From Marinomonas primoryensis (lineage in GTDB: Bacteria; Pseudomonadota; Gammaproteobacteria; Pseudomonadales; Marinomonadaceae): a stretch of DNA of 64,000 nucleotides. Below the pieces are notes generated by a model. It searched no databases and was not told the origin of the DNA. It saw only the letters and a program-made list of their open reading frames with translations. Position 1 is the stretch's first letter. The number at the start of each line of letters is the position of its first letter. Of the stretch, positions 8,388 through 18,126 are shown piece by piece. Where the stretch lies: contig NZ_CP054301.1 in the NCBI RefSeq assembly GCF_013372285.1, forward strand, positions 854,001 to 918,000, read 5' to 3'. The translations under genes and the position numbers were made by a program.

Positions 8388-9038
8388 TTGACCGAAGTGA
8401 AACGACCAAAAGATCAGTTGAAAGCGCATATTAGAGCTCAAAATCAAACGCTTATTTTAGAAACATCTGAGCGTGTTTTTGCGCGTCAAGGACTCGCTAA
8501 AACGACAACTCAAATGATTGCCGATGAAGCTGGGTTGCCTAAAGCCAATATTCATTATTACTATCGTTCCAAAAAAGATTTACTAGAAGCGGTATTAGAG
8601 CGCATTCTGCGACTTTGGTTGGACTCAGTTAGTGAATTCAATGTTGAGGAAGGGCCAAAGCACAATCTGACACGTTATATCAGTGAAAAAATTGATCAAT
8701 CTCGTATCAATAAAAATGCTTCTAAAATTTTCGCGATGGCACTTATTGGAGAAGAAACGTTTGTTTTAGAGTATCTTCGAAACTTATTTGTGACTGAGTT
8801 GAGTCGTGAAAAAGCGACGATTCAGATTTGGGTTGATAAAGGCCTAATGGCTTCCGTTCCAACGGAGCATCTTTTTATTAGTATTTGGGCGATGACGCAA
8901 ACCTATGCGGACTTTGATGCGCAAGTGAAGATCATGCTACAAAAAGATCAATTAGTAGAAGACGACTACGAAGAAGCCAAGCAATTTATTACGCGTATGA
9001 TCTTGGCTGGCTGTCAAGTAATGGAGGTTGAGGTATGA
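8388..9038 (+). CDS. TetR-family regulator with RutR-like C-terminal domain
   Basis: The preferred start is TTG 8388, which has a good AGCGAGGA ribosome site 7 bases upstream and gives 216 residues. The longer frame from 8301 would add 29 unlikely residues. The N-terminal helix-turn-helix is clear (TTQMIADEAGLPKANIHYYY), and the C-terminal ligand domain, with PTEHLFISIWAMTQTYADF, resembles E. coli RutR, which senses pyrimidines. The downstream LysE-type exporter overlaps it by 4 bases, so this regulator likely controls that exporter. The ligand is unknown, and a pyrimidine is only one possibility. Confidence 0.85.
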   Translation: MTEVKRPKDQLKAHIRAQNQTLILETSERVFARQGLAKTTTQMIADEAGLPKANIHYYYRSKKDLLEAVLERILRLWLDSVSEFNVEEGPKHNLTRYISEKIDQSRINKNASKIFAMALIGEETFVLEYLRNLFVTELSREKATIQIWVDKGLMASVPTEHLFISIWAMTQTYADFDAQVKIMLQKDQLVEDDYEEAKQFITRMILAGCQVMEVEV

Positions 9039-9655
9039 CATTAGAAAGCGGTATTACTTTTTTCTTCGCCATTTTAATTTTTGCTGTGACGCCAGGTCCT
9101 GGTGTCTTTGCTGTTATTGCGAAAAGCATGACGAAGGGCGCTCGCGCCAGTGTTTCTCTTTGTGTTGGTATGGTAATGAGTGACATTGTTTATTTAGTTA
9201 TGGCGTGTTTTGGGTTGGCTGCGATTGCGTCTACTTGGGAAGGCGTTTTCTTAGTAATTCGTTATGTTGGCGCGGCGTATCTTATCTATTTGGGTTGGAA
9301 AATGTGGGTGTCACCTGTATCAACATCCTCTACAGATTTTGCACAGCTTGAATCTAAAAGTGAAATGGCGAGTTTTATGCAAGGTTTTATGATTTCAGCA
9401 TCGAATCCTAAGGTCATTCTTTTCTATGTCGCTTTTCTACCGACCTTTATGGATTTAACGATCTTGAGTGGTTTTGATATCGTGATTGCGTCTGTTCTCG
9501 CTTTTACTGCACTCATGTTAGGTATCAATCTTATTTCTGTGTGTGCTTCACAAGCGAGACGTTTGATGAAATCTGAACGCTCTATGAGAACATTAAACCG
9601 TACGTCGGGCGGTATCATGGTAAGTGCGGGGGCTTTTCTCGGCTTGAAGAGCTAG
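9035..9655 (+). CDS. LysE/RhtB family amino-acid exporter
   Basis: This 206-residue inner-membrane protein has about six membrane segments. It shows the LysE/RhtB hallmarks: the early TPGPGVFAVI motif, GARASVSLCVGM, and the later SASNPKVILFYVAFLPTF. The family exports amino acids or related small metabolites with proton antiport. Its start overlaps the TetR stop by 4 bases, so the genes are translationally coupled. The exported compound cannot be told from sequence, although the RutR-like regulator hints at a nitrogen-containing metabolite. A strong hairpin terminator follows. Confidence 0.88.
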   Translation: MTLESGITFFFAILIFAVTPGPGVFAVIAKSMTKGARASVSLCVGMVMSDIVYLVMACFGLAAIASTWEGVFLVIRYVGAAYLIYLGWKMWVSPVSTSSTDFAQLESKSEMASFMQGFMISASNPKVILFYVAFLPTFMDLTILSGFDIVIASVLAFTALMLGINLISVCASQARRLMKSERSMRTLNRTSGGIMVSAGAFLGLKS

Positions 9656-9692
9656 CAGATATGAATGCGTTAATTTGATAGTTTGTTGTATA

Positions 9693-9730
9693 AAAAAACC
9701 TCTCTTTTCGAATGAAAAGAGAGGTTTTTT
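9693..9730. terminator. Bidirectional intrinsic terminator between lysE-type gene and upp
   Basis: AAAAAACCTCTCTTTT pairs with AAAAGAGAGGTTTTTT around a 6-base loop (CGAATG). The A-tract and T-tract on either side let it work in both directions between these convergent genes. Confidence 0.9.
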
Positions 9731-9756
9731 ACTAAATGAAGAATGATTTAAGGCGT

Positions 9757-10413
9757 TTAGCGAGTGCCGTAAATGCGGTCACCAGCATCGCCAACACCTG
9801 GGCGAATATAGGCGTTTTCATCAAGCCCACGGTCGATTGAACCAATGTACATTGCGACATCTGGATGCGCTTTTTTGAACGTTTCAATGCCTTCAGGTGC
9901 CGCAAATAGGCAGATGAATCGAATGTCTGAAGCGCCCATTTCTTTCATTTTGTCGATTGCCATAATGGCTGAGTTGCCTGTTGCCAGCATGGGGTCGACA
10001 ACAATGATGGTGCGCTCATTAACGGAATGAGGCATTTTTAAGTAGTACTCTACAGGCTGCTTCGTTTCAGGATCGCGATATAGGCCGACGTGTCCAACTC
10101 GTGCGGAAGGCGATAGTTTGAGCACGCCCTCAGCGAGTCCGTTACCGGCTCTCATTATGGTAACGATACAAAGCTTTTTACCTTTTAGAACCGGACACAT
10201 GGCTTTTTCTAATGGCGTTTCAATTTCAACATCGACGGTTTCTAGATCTCGTGTTGCTTCATAGCCAATGAGTGTTCCTAGTTCTTCAACTAACATACGA
10301 AATTCACGTGTACTGGTGTTTTTATCACGAAGACTGGTGAGTTTGTGCTTAACAAAAGGGTGTTTAATCACAAAAATGTCGTTGTAAGCCTTAAGGAGTT
10401 CATCGCGGGTCAT
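9757..10413 (-). CDS. upp: Uracil phosphoribosyltransferase
   Basis: This 218-residue cytosolic salvage enzyme makes UMP from uracil and PRPP. The PRPP-binding loop [12 protein letters not shown] is clear, as are the RAGNGLAEG region and the uracil-binding C-terminal segment [16 protein letters not shown]. It is slightly longer than the typical 208 residues because of an N-terminal extension ([15 protein letters not shown]). The ATG at 10413 has a strong AAGGAAAGG ribosome site. No uraA permease gene is adjacent. It shares the downstream bidirectional terminator with the exporter gene. Confidence 0.95.
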   Translation of the reverse strand: MTRDELLKAYNDIFVIKHPFVKHKLTSLRDKNTSTREFRMLVEELGTLIGYEATRDLETVDVEIETPLEKAMCPVLKGKKLCIVTIMRAGNGLAEGVLKLSPSARVGHVGLYRDPETKQPVEYYLKMPHSVNERTIIVVDPMLATGNSAIMAIDKMKEMGASDIRFICLFAAPEGIETFKKAHPDVAMYIGSIDRGLDENAYIRPGVGDAGDRIYGTR

Positions 10414-10692
10414 TGGCCTTTCCTTTTTTACTGTGTATAGGGGAGTGTATAAATGAGCGAGTTGTATCTTAATCGTGATTCCTATAATAGCACTAAGTGG
10501 GTACTGACCAAATAACTAATCCTGTCCTTGAGGTCGGTTTATTGAAGTGAGTAAGCATTTTGAAAAATGATAGGTGCCGTTGTTTTCGAGAATATTGTCA
10601 TTACATAGAGTGTAATCCATAAAAAATAGCGATGAGCTTTCTTAGATCCTGTTTTTTTGAAGTGCAAACACAGATTTATCGAGAATTCAATT

Positions 10693-13131
10693 ATGAGTGA
10701 TGACGAGCAGTATTCAGATCTACAGGAAGAAAATAGTGTAATGGCCGAAGAGGAGAGTGTGGTAATTACTGACCCTAAAGGGCTTGCTTTACCTGATGAT
10801 GTCTTACCTGAAACATTATTTATTTTACCCATTTCAAGCCGTCCTTTTTTTCCTGCCCAAGTCCAGCCAGTGATGGTGGATGCGGAGCAATGGGAAGATA
10901 CATTAGAACGTATTGCGGAACATCCTCAGGCCGTTGTTGGTCTAGTTTATGCCGACAAAGAAGGAAAAAAATCGCCTTCAGTGGATGAGTTTCGTTCGAT
11001 AGGTTGTGTGGCAAGAGTGCATAAAGCCGAGAAACAGAACGATAAACTGACGTTTTTGGCTCAAGGGGTGAAGCGCTTTGAAGTTATTGAATGGCTCAGT
11101 GAGACGGCACCCTATTTAGCAAGGGTTCGCTATATTAATGACGTGAAATCCAATGATGACGAATCGAAGGCCTATTCCATCGCGATCCTTGATGCCATTA
11201 AGCAGTTGATTCGTTTAAATCCTTTATTCAGTGAAGATCTAAGGCAATATCTCGGTCGATTCTCATTTAATGAGTCAGGTTTGTTGGCCGACTTCGCCGC
11301 TTCTATTACATCGGCGGACGCAGAAGAACTGTACGATGTGTTGGCGACGATACCGGTCCATGCTCGTATGCATCTTGCGCTTACTCTATTGAGAAAAGAG
11401 CTCGAAATTGCGCGGTTACAAAATGAAATTAGCGCAGAAGTAAACGATAAAATCAGTAAGCACCAGCGAGATTTTTTTCTGAAAGAACAACTAAAAATTA
11501 TTCAAAAAGAATTAGGTATATCGAAGGATGATCGCACGTCTGACGTAGAGACATTTAAAGCAAGGCTAGAAGGAAAAACGTTACCTAAATCAGTCAATGA
11601 CAAGATTCAAGATGAGCTGCATAAGCTAAGTATTCTCGAAGCTGGGTCGCCAGAATATGGCGTTACGCGCAACTATTTGGATTGGTCGACGTCTTTGCCT
11701 TGGGGCGTTCATTCTAAAGATAATTTAGATATTAAGTTGGCTAGAGAAGTGCTTGAATCTCATCACGCTGGTTTAGGAGACATAAAAGACCGTATCGTTG
11801 AGTTCTTGGCTTTAGGCGCACATCGAGGTGAAATGGGTGGCAGTATTTTGTTACTGGTTGGCCCGCCTGGTGTTGGTAAAACGTCTATCGGGAAGTCGAT
11901 TGCGGAATCGTTGAATCGTAAGTTTTATCGTTTCAGTCTTGGCGGAATGCGTGATGAAGCGGAGATTAAAGGTCATCGACGGACTTATATTGGCGCTTTA
12001 CCGGGTAAATTTGTACAAGCCTTGAAAGACGTTGAGGTAGAAAACCCCGTTATTATGTTGGATGAAATCGATAAAGTGGGCTCGTCCTTTCAAGGTGATC
12101 CTGCCTCTTCTTTGCTTGAAGCCTTGGACCCTGAACAGAATAGCGAGTTTTTAGATCATTATTTAGACATGCGAATCGATTTGTCAAAAGCCCTGTTTAT
12201 TTGTACGGCGAATCAGTTGGATACCATTCCTTCTCCATTATTAGATCGAATGGACGTTATTCGGCTTTCTGGCTATATAGGGGATGAAAAACTGGCGATC
12301 GCCAAGCAACACTTGTGGCCTAAGCTTTTGAAGAAAAATAAATTGCTTAAGAAGCAACTAAATATTACCGACGCCGCGTTGCGTCATATTATCGAGCATT
12401 ATGCTCGTGAAGCGGGCGTTCGTGGTTTGGATAAGCTGCTACAAAAAATCTTGAGAAAAAGTGTTGTCGAGCTAATGACGGGCGAAAAATCCCATATTAA
12501 CGTTGGCGTCAAAGACGTTGAAACGTTGTTAGGCATGCCTTACTTCCGACCAGAGAAAACACTGCAAGGTGTTGGTGTGGTAACAGGCTTGGCTTGGACT
12601 TCTATGGGCGGCGCAACCTTACCCATCGAAGCGAATAGAGTGCATGAATTAACGCGTGGTTTGAAACTCACTGGCAAACTGGGGGATGTGATGAAGGAAT
12701 CGGCTGAGATTGCGTATTCCTATGTTTTTTCTCACGCTAAGAGTTATCAAAAAGCGCCTGAGTTTTTTGATAAGAGTTTGGTTCATTTGCATGTGCCTGA
12801 AGGGGCAACGCCAAAAGATGGGCCAAGTGCTGGTATCACTATGGCAACGGCTTTATTGTCTTTAGCAAGAAATGAGCCAGTGCGCAGAGGGCTAGCGATG
12901 ACTGGAGAGTTGACGTTAACCGGCCAAGTGTTAGCGGTTGGCGGTATTAGGGAGAAACTCATTGCCGCTAAACGTAGTAAAATTACCGAAATAATTTTGC
13001 CAGAGCCTAATCGTCGCGACTTTGAAGAATTGCCTGAATCGGTAAAAGAAGGCATGACAGTGCATTTCGCGGAGCGCTTTCCGGATGTTGAAAAAATCGT
13101 GTTTAACCGAGCAAATGGTCATCTACATTAA
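10693..13131 (+). CDS. Lon-family ATP-dependent protease (AsrA-like)
   Basis: From ATG 10693 the protein has 812 residues: an N-terminal substrate domain (LPETLFILPISSRPFFPAQ), AAA+ module and C-terminal S16 peptidase. Walker A GPPGVGKT is near residue 390, Walker B is VIMLDEIDK, and the catalytic serine lies in PKDGPSAGITMA, with the lysine in EKLIAAKRSK. The opening PFFPAQVQPV resembles Pseudomonas AsrA, a second Lon paralogue, more than classic Lon. Classic lon sits beside clpX and hupB, which are absent here. The frame could start 12 codons earlier, at 10657. I saw no clear sigma-32 promoter upstream. Confidence 0.88.
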   Translation: MSDDEQYSDLQEENSVMAEEESVVITDPKGLALPDDVLPETLFILPISSRPFFPAQVQPVMVDAEQWEDTLERIAEHPQAVVGLVYADKEGKKSPSVDEFRSIGCVARVHKAEKQNDKLTFLAQGVKRFEVIEWLSETAPYLARVRYINDVKSNDDESKAYSIAILDAIKQLIRLNPLFSEDLRQYLGRFSFNESGLLADFAASITSADAEELYDVLATIPVHARMHLALTLLRKELEIARLQNEISAEVNDKISKHQRDFFLKEQLKIIQKELGISKDDRTSDVETFKARLEGKTLPKSVNDKIQDELHKLSILEAGSPEYGVTRNYLDWSTSLPWGVHSKDNLDIKLAREVLESHHAGLGDIKDRIVEFLALGAHRGEMGGSILLLVGPPGVGKTSIGKSIAESLNRKFYRFSLGGMRDEAEIKGHRRTYIGALPGKFVQALKDVEVENPVIMLDEIDKVGSSFQGDPASSLLEALDPEQNSEFLDHYLDMRIDLSKALFICTANQLDTIPSPLLDRMDVIRLSGYIGDEKLAIAKQHLWPKLLKKNKLLKKQLNITDAALRHIIEHYAREAGVRGLDKLLQKILRKSVVELMTGEKSHINVGVKDVETLLGMPYFRPEKTLQGVGVVTGLAWTSMGGATLPIEANRVHELTRGLKLTGKLGDVMKESAEIAYSYVFSHAKSYQKAPEFFDKSLVHLHVPEGATPKDGPSAGITMATALLSLARNEPVRRGLAMTGELTLTGQVLAVGGIREKLIAAKRSKITEIILPEPNRRDFEELPESVKEGMTVHFAERFPDVEKIVFNRANGHLH

Positions 13132-13149
13132 GTAATCCTTAAAGTAAGC

Positions 13150-13179
13150 ATTTTCTCAACAGGTTATACATGAGAAAAT
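13150..13179 (+). repeat. Stem-loop after the lon-family gene
   Basis: ATTTTCTCA at 13150-13158 pairs perfectly with TGAGAAAAT at 13171-13179 across a 12-base loop. It sits 19 bases after the stop codon and just before a stronger terminator hairpin, so it may protect the mRNA end or help termination. Confidence 0.45.
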
Positions 13180-13183
13180 ACAC

Positions 13184-13214
13184 AACCGGACAAGCATTGC
13201 TTGTCCGGTTTTTT
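13184..13214 (+). terminator. Intrinsic terminator of the lon-family gene
   Basis: AACCGGACAAGC pairs with GCTTGTCCGGTT around a 3-base loop and is followed by a run of six Ts. It ends the lon-family transcript before the MATE gene. Confidence 0.9.
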
Positions 13215-13257
13215 ATTGTTTGTCGTGCAGTTGATGTGTCATTTTTAGGGGAAACGA

Positions 13258-14640
13258 ATGCCTGGTCCGGCAAAACTTACGCAAGGCTCAACGTTTAAAC
13301 ATGTTGTTTATATGTCTGCCACTGGTGCGTTTGGTTTGATGTGCATGTTTTTGGTAGACCTTGTCGACATGCTTTTTCTTTCTATGCTGGGCGAGAAAGA
13401 AGCCGTGGCGGCGGTAGGTTTCGCCAGTACTATTATGTTTTTTACTATTTCGTTGAGTATTGCGGTGTCTATTTCTGCTACCGCTTTAGTTTCAAAAGCC
13501 GTCGGAGAGGGAAATATTGAACTAGCAAAGCGTCGCGCAGTGAATGTGTTGGCGTTTGGTATTTTCTTTTCTTCCGCGGTTGTCTGGTTGTTATGGCCTA
13601 AAATCCCCCATATTTTATTGTCTATTGGCGCGACAGGTCGAACTCTCGACCTAGCGACAGGTTATTTGCAAATCCTAGTGATCGGTATGCCGGCGGTGAT
13701 GATAGGCATGATTGGCTCTGGAATTATGCGAGCCTTAGGCGATGCTCGTCGTGCTATGTACGCGACTTTGGTTGGCGGTTTAGTGAATGCGTTGTTGGAT
13801 CCTATTTTTATTTTTGCCTTCGGACTGGGTGTGCAGGGCGCTGCTATTGCCTCTTTGATTGCGCGTTTCTCTATGGTCGCGGTGTCTTATTATGGTGTGG
13901 TGCACATTCATAAAATGCTAGGTGAATTTGACCTGATGGACTTTTTTAAAGACGTTAAACCTATTTGCTTGATTGCCATTCCTGCCATGCTAACCAATAT
14001 GTCTTCGCCATTGGCAAACGCTATTGTTATGGAGCATACCTCATCGTTTGGCGATGATGCTGTGGCCGCCGTGGCGGTGATTGGTCGTATTATTCCGGTG
14101 GTTTTTGGGGGGATATTTGCGTTGTCTGGTGCGGTTGGGCCTATATTGGGTCAAAACTATGGGGCAGGCCGTTTTGACCGTATGCGCAGTGCTATGAGTA
14201 GTGCGGTGATTTATGCCTTTGCTTACTGTTTAGTGTTGTGTTTTTGCCTTTATCAGATGCAGGATTGGCTTGTTTCTGTGTTCCATGCAACACAAGGGAG
14301 TGCGGATTTAATTCGGTTTTTTGCCACCTTTGTGTCCTTCAGTTTTTTCTTTCAGAGTTTGCTGTTTATTGCGATTGCCGTCTTTAATAATTTAGGCAAA
14401 CCGTTTAACAGTACCTTGTTGAATTTTGGTCGCGCAACCTTAGGTACATGGCCGTTGATTACTGTATTTTCTCTGTTTATGGGCGCTGAAGGAATACTCT
14501 TTGGGCAGGCGATTGGGTCGGTACTATTTGGGTGTTTAGGTTTTTACATGGCAAGAAATTACATTACTGAGCTTGAGGCTAAAGAAGCGAGTGAGATTGT
14601 GCTCAGTAATAACCTTCATGGTTACGATGAAATTCTTTAA
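13258..14640 (+). CDS. MATE family efflux transporter
   Basis: This 460-residue protein has about twelve membrane segments in the two six-helix halves typical of MATE (MatE) transporters. Helix 1 has FLVDLVDMLFLSMLGEKEAVAAVGFAST, and the second half includes LSGAVGPILGQNYGAGRFDRM, a strongly conserved MATE stretch. The family expels cationic drugs or metabolites using a sodium or proton gradient. The start has a GGGGAAACG ribosome site. It is monocistronic and convergent with the TlyA-like gene, with only 10 bases between the stops and no visible terminator. The substrate is unknown. Confidence 0.92.
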   Translation: MPGPAKLTQGSTFKHVVYMSATGAFGLMCMFLVDLVDMLFLSMLGEKEAVAAVGFASTIMFFTISLSIAVSISATALVSKAVGEGNIELAKRRAVNVLAFGIFFSSAVVWLLWPKIPHILLSIGATGRTLDLATGYLQILVIGMPAVMIGMIGSGIMRALGDARRAMYATLVGGLVNALLDPIFIFAFGLGVQGAAIASLIARFSMVAVSYYGVVHIHKMLGEFDLMDFFKDVKPICLIAIPAMLTNMSSPLANAIVMEHTSSFGDDAVAAVAVIGRIIPVVFGGIFALSGAVGPILGQNYGAGRFDRMRSAMSSAVIYAFAYCLVLCFCLYQMQDWLVSVFHATQGSADLIRFFATFVSFSFFFQSLLFIAIAVFNNLGKPFNSTLLNFGRATLGTWPLITVFSLFMGAEGILFGQAIGSVLFGCLGFYMARNYITELEAKEASEIVLSNNLHGYDEIL

Positions 14641-14650
14641 ACCGATTTTT

Positions 14651-15415
14651 TTATACTTCTGTTCGTGTTGCCCACAGCAAAAACTCTTGATTGCCATCGC
14701 CACCTTTTATAGGGCTGTCGATATAACATTTAACATCGAACCCTAACGTTCTAACGAAAGCTTGCATGTCTTTGGCGAGTTGGTTCACTCGTTGCTTGTC
14801 TTTCACTATCCCGCCTTTACCAATAAATTCCTTTCCTACCTCAAACTGAGGTTTTACAAGCGTGATCAAATGCCCTGTTTTGCTAAGTAAATTAGGTAAT
14901 TGTGGCAAAATTTTGGTCTGTGAGATGAAGGACACATCCATAACAACCAGATTAAAACCGTTTTCAGGAAAGTGTCCACCTAGATCTTCAATCGATAAGT
15001 TGCGTGCATTAATGCCTTCTAAACAGACGATGTTTTGATTGTCACGTAGGCGCGGGTCTAACTGGCCGTGCCCGACTTCTACGCCTACGACACAAGCGGC
15101 GCCATGTTGTATAGAACAATCGCTAAAGCCGCCCGTAGATTGGCCGATATCTAATACATGAAAACCTTCGATGTTTAGTTGGGTGTGTCGTAAAGCGCCT
15201 TCGAGCTTTAGGGCGCCACGCGAAACATATCGATCTGCATGGTTTGAGGTAATGTTGACTTCAACGTCGAAGGTCAGTTTTAAGCTGGGTTTGGTGACTT
15301 TTATCCATTGCTCGTTTTGTTTGTATGATACTCGTCCTTCACTGATAAAAGTTTGTGCCTGAGAGCGAGACTTTGCAAGGCCTTGCTCGGTGAGGATTAG
15401 ATCAATACGCAACAT
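14651..15415 (-). CDS. TlyA-like S4-domain rRNA methyltransferase / haemolysin A homologue
   Basis: The start is set at the Met of MLRIDLIL (15415), giving 254 residues. The longer frame from 15472 adds a hydrophobic leader not seen in this cytosolic family. Residues 3-65 form an S4 RNA-binding domain (QGLAKSRSQAQTFISEGRV). The rest is an FtsJ/RrmJ-type Rossmann methyltransferase with SAM motif HVLDIGQSTGGFSDC, then VVMDVSFIS and LVKPQFEVG. TlyA of mycobacteria 2'-O-methylates rRNA. In proteobacteria the substrate is not settled, and the old haemolysin label is doubtful. Confidence 0.9.
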   Translation of the reverse strand: MLRIDLILTEQGLAKSRSQAQTFISEGRVSYKQNEQWIKVTKPSLKLTFDVEVNITSNHADRYVSRGALKLEGALRHTQLNIEGFHVLDIGQSTGGFSDCSIQHGAACVVGVEVGHGQLDPRLRDNQNIVCLEGINARNLSIEDLGGHFPENGFNLVVMDVSFISQTKILPQLPNLLSKTGHLITLVKPQFEVGKEFIGKGGIVKDKQRVNQLAKDMQAFVRTLGFDVKCYIDSPIKGGDGNQEFLLWATRTEV

Positions 15416-15531
15416 AAAAAAACTCTGTAAGAAGATAATATTCACGAATATTAGCAAAAAATGAATAATCAAAGTAGATTTAAAGAAAGAAGAAAAAGTC
15501 TATTTTATGATCGCCAACGATTGTCTAAGGA

Positions 15532-16374
15532 ATGCTTGTGCTATTAAAAACGCTAATAAATACAAATGAGCTGGCCACGTTGCTTGGTCAGTCTAATGTG
15601 GTTGTATTGGACTGTCGATTTTATCTAACCGATCATAGTAAAGGTCAATCAGAATACGCTAAAGGGCATATTCCTAGCGCTATTTTTGTCGACGTTCATC
15701 ACGAGCTTGCTGGTCCAGAAAATGAATTGACGGGTAGACACCCCTTGCCTGACGAGACTGATTTTTCTAAGCAATTGCAAGTTTGGGGGATTGATTCTGC
15801 CAGTCAAGTGATTGTATATGATGATATGGGCGGAGCCATTGCTGCTCGTGCTTGGTGGATGCTTAGCCAACAAAATATAGATGTTCAGGTTTTAAATGGT
15901 GGTTTTCCAGCGTGGTTGAAAGAGGGAAGAGGCGTTTCATTATTGTCTGAAACAGCAAAGGTAGCGTCGCACCCGATTAAAATCTCTTTCCCTTGGAGTA
16001 TTGCTGAGCAGTCTATTGTTGAAAACTTCGAAACAAATCAATTTCAGTTGGTGGACGCTAGAGCATCGGATCGTTTTAATGGCGAAAATGAAACGCTGGA
16101 TCCTGTTGCGGGGCACATTCCAGGAGCGATTAACCGTCCTTTTACGGATAACCTAGACGCAGACAGTTGCTTTAAACCGGCTGAACAGTTGCACGTAGAG
16201 TGGAAGGACTGGCTATCGAGTAGTAGTGATGCGTATGTGTACTATTGCGGTTCCGGTGTTACGGCGTGTCATAATGTTTTAGCGTTGAATTACGCAGGTA
16301 TAGAGGCAAATCAGGTGTACGTTGGGTCTTGGAGTCAATGGTCGAAGAGGATGTTGCGCGCTGTTGCTCAGTAG
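15532..16374 (+). CDS. sseA: Two-rhodanese-domain sulfurtransferase (3-mercaptopyruvate type)
   Basis: This roughly 280-residue protein has two rhodanese domains. The N-terminal one is inactive (it includes VVLDCRFYL and GHIPSAIFVDVHHELAG), and the C-terminal one carries the catalytic Cys239 in YYCGSGVTACHN. The CGSGVT loop is the signature of 3-mercaptopyruvate sulfurtransferase rather than thiosulfate sulfurtransferase (CRKGVT). The enzyme moves sulfur from 3-mercaptopyruvate to thiol acceptors or cyanide. The AAGG ribosome site is very close to ATG 15532 and better spaced for GTG 15538, so the true start may be two codons later. Confidence 0.88.
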   Translation: MLVLLKTLINTNELATLLGQSNVVVLDCRFYLTDHSKGQSEYAKGHIPSAIFVDVHHELAGPENELTGRHPLPDETDFSKQLQVWGIDSASQVIVYDDMGGAIAARAWWMLSQQNIDVQVLNGGFPAWLKEGRGVSLLSETAKVASHPIKISFPWSIAEQSIVENFETNQFQLVDARASDRFNGENETLDPVAGHIPGAINRPFTDNLDADSCFKPAEQLHVEWKDWLSSSSDAYVYYCGSGVTACHNVLALNYAGIEANQVYVGSWSQWSKRMLRAVAQ

Positions 16375-16381
16375 AGAGAGA

Positions 16382-16405
16382 CGCCCTTCTCGTACGAGAG
16401 GGGCG
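16382..16405. terminator. Stem-loop between convergent genes
   Basis: CGCCCTTCTCG pairs with CGAGAGGGGCG around a 2-base centre, with one wobble pair. It lies between the convergent sulfurtransferase and small-protein genes. A T-rich tract follows after several bases on the plus strand, so termination is plausible but not textbook. Confidence 0.5.
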
Positions 16406-16413
16406 ACAACCGT

Positions 16414-16731
16414 TTATTTTTGAGTGACCCCTGCCATGAAAATTTGTACTTCTTGGTGCGTTTCGCCCCAAATATGTGACTTAATGGAAAGTAAAAAATG
16501 TTCCGCTTCTTTTAAGGTGACAACCCCATCTACTAATTGAATGCCGATTCCCTCTTGAGTAAAGAAAAAATGCCATGTGTGTTTATCAATGATGACCTCG
16601 CCTTCACCGTTATTGTAGCTGACTTGCTGGAAGGGATAATCACTAGGTATAAAGCAGGAAAGTTCTTGTCCTGAGGCGCCATAGTTAAGATCAGGAATGT
16701 AACCTTGACGATCTACCAGTTCAAACTTCAT
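16414..16731 (-). CDS. Small conserved-looking protein of unknown function
   Basis: This 105-residue soluble protein has no signal peptide or membrane segment. It is rich in beta-prone stretches (VIIDKHTWHFFFTQEGIGIQLV) and I do not recognise it. A coding role is supported by the well-placed ATG with AAGGAG on its own strand just upstream, an uninterrupted frame of normal composition and the lack of any competing frame. Its stop is near a stem-loop shared with the convergent sulfurtransferase gene. No function can be proposed. Confidence 0.7.
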   Translation of the reverse strand: MKFELVDRQGYIPDLNYGASGQELSCFIPSDYPFQQVSYNNGEGEVIIDKHTWHFFFTQEGIGIQLVDGVVTLKEAEHFLLSIKSHIWGETHQEVQIFMAGVTQK

Positions 16732-16811
16732 ATGGAACTCCTTGTTTTTTATTAAGATTAGCTGAGGTGTTCTTTATTTGCTGTCTTTCTTCATGTAATT
16801 AATAAAAAAAG

Positions 16812-16817
16812 TATAAT
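16812..16817 (+). promoter_or_regulatory. Possible -10 element upstream of ugd
   Basis: A perfect TATAAT sits 83 bases before the ugd start in AT-rich DNA, but no convincing -35 hexamer is spaced correctly. I offer it as a weak promoter candidate. Confidence 0.3.
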
Positions 16818-16899
16818 TTAGCATTTTTTAATACGATTCAAGCTGTAAAATAGCGTCTTTTGAATACGATTTCTATCTTTAAGTATAAGGTACAACTTA

Positions 16900-18069
16900 A
16901 TGAAAATAGCAGTGGCAGGCACAGGGTACGTGGGGATTTCTAATGCCCTGTTATTAGCAAAGCATAATCAAGTAGTTGCATTGGACATCGTTGCCGCTAA
17001 GGTAGACATGCTTAATAAGAAGCTGTCACCTATTGAAGATCGAGATATAGAACGCTATCTCCTTGAAGAAAATCTTGATTTTATCGCCACGCTAGACAAG
17101 GAAGAGGCTTATCTAGGTGCAGATTACGTGATCATTGCGACGCCGACAGATTATGATCCAGAGACTAATTATTTTAACACCAGCCATGTTGAGTCCGTAA
17201 TTCAGGACGTTATACGCATCAATCCTAATGCCATTATGATCGTGAAATCGACGGTTCCTGTTGGCTTTACAAAATCAGCCAGTCAGCGTTTTCTAACGAG
17301 CAACCTCATGTTCTCTCCTGAGTTTTTACGCGAAGGTAAGGCGCTGTATGACAATTTATACCCTTCTCGTATTATTGTTGGTGAAGAATCTGATCGTGCA
17401 AAAGTCTTTGCTAACCTCCTTGCTCAAGGGGCAGAAAAAGAGAACATAGACATACTGCTAACTGGCTCCACAGAAGCTGAGGCTATTAAGCTGTTTGCTA
17501 ATACCTATTTGGCAATGCGAGTTGCTTTTTTTAATGAGTTGGATAGCTACGCTGAATCCCATCAGTTAGATAGCCGTCAGATTATCGAGGGAGTGGGGCT
17601 TGATCCTCGTATAGGAAATCATTACAACAACCCTTCTTTTGGCTATGGCGGATACTGTTTGCCGAAAGACACGAAGCAGTTGCTTGCTAATTATGACAAG
17701 GTACCTAACAACCTCGTTCGAGCGATTGTTGATGCCAACGTGACGAGAAAAGACTTCGTGGCGAAATCTATTCTTAAAGATAACCCTAAGATAGTGGGAA
17801 TCTACCGATTGGTGATGAAGGTGGGCTCAGATAACTTCAGGGCTTCTGCTATTCAAGGTGTCATGAAGCGAATTAAGGCCAAAGGCGTGGAAGTCGTTGT
17901 ATATGAACCCGCTCTTTTGGAAGATAATTTCTTTAACTCGAAAGTGATTAAAGATTTGGAAGAGTTTAAGGCCATGTCAGATGTGATCGTCGCGAATCGA
18001 ATGACGGATGATATGTTAGATGTAAAAGACAAAGTGTATACACGTGATTTATTTGGTGTAGATTCTTGA
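16900..18069 (+). CDS. ugd: UDP-glucose 6-dehydrogenase
   Basis: This 389-residue enzyme oxidises UDP-glucose to UDP-glucuronate with two NAD+, supplying precursors for capsule, exopolysaccharide or modified LPS. It has the NAD-binding loop [10 protein letters not shown] (residues 7-16), the central [10 protein letters not shown], the substrate segment [23 protein letters not shown] and the catalytic Cys253 in [15 protein letters not shown]. The length matches the short bacterial Ugd class. A PbgA/YejM-like envelope gene follows 57 bases downstream on the same strand, possibly in one transcript. Which polymer uses the glucuronate cannot be told from this window. Confidence 0.95.
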   Translation: MKIAVAGTGYVGISNALLLAKHNQVVALDIVAAKVDMLNKKLSPIEDRDIERYLLEENLDFIATLDKEEAYLGADYVIIATPTDYDPETNYFNTSHVESVIQDVIRINPNAIMIVKSTVPVGFTKSASQRFLTSNLMFSPEFLREGKALYDNLYPSRIIVGEESDRAKVFANLLAQGAEKENIDILLTGSTEAEAIKLFANTYLAMRVAFFNELDSYAESHQLDSRQIIEGVGLDPRIGNHYNNPSFGYGGYCLPKDTKQLLANYDKVPNNLVRAIVDANVTRKDFVAKSILKDNPKIVGIYRLVMKVGSDNFRASAIQGVMKRIKAKGVEVVVYEPALLEDNFFNSKVIKDLEEFKAMSDVIVANRMTDDMLDVKDKVYTRDLFGVDS

Positions 18070-18126
18070 TTTTATTTTATTTGATTTCTGGTTTTAATAT
18101 TTAAAATGATTTTCTAGGTTTTTATT

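Noticed and set aside
10500..10692. Heat-shock (sigma-32) promoter before the lon-family gene
   Set aside because: CTTGAGG and TTTGAAA-like bits occur, but no CCCCAT-type -10 is at the right distance.
15416..15472. Extended N-terminus of the TlyA-like protein
   Set aside because: The added 19 residues are a hydrophobic leader not expected for a cytosolic S4-domain methyltransferase; the start at MLRIDLIL fits the family.
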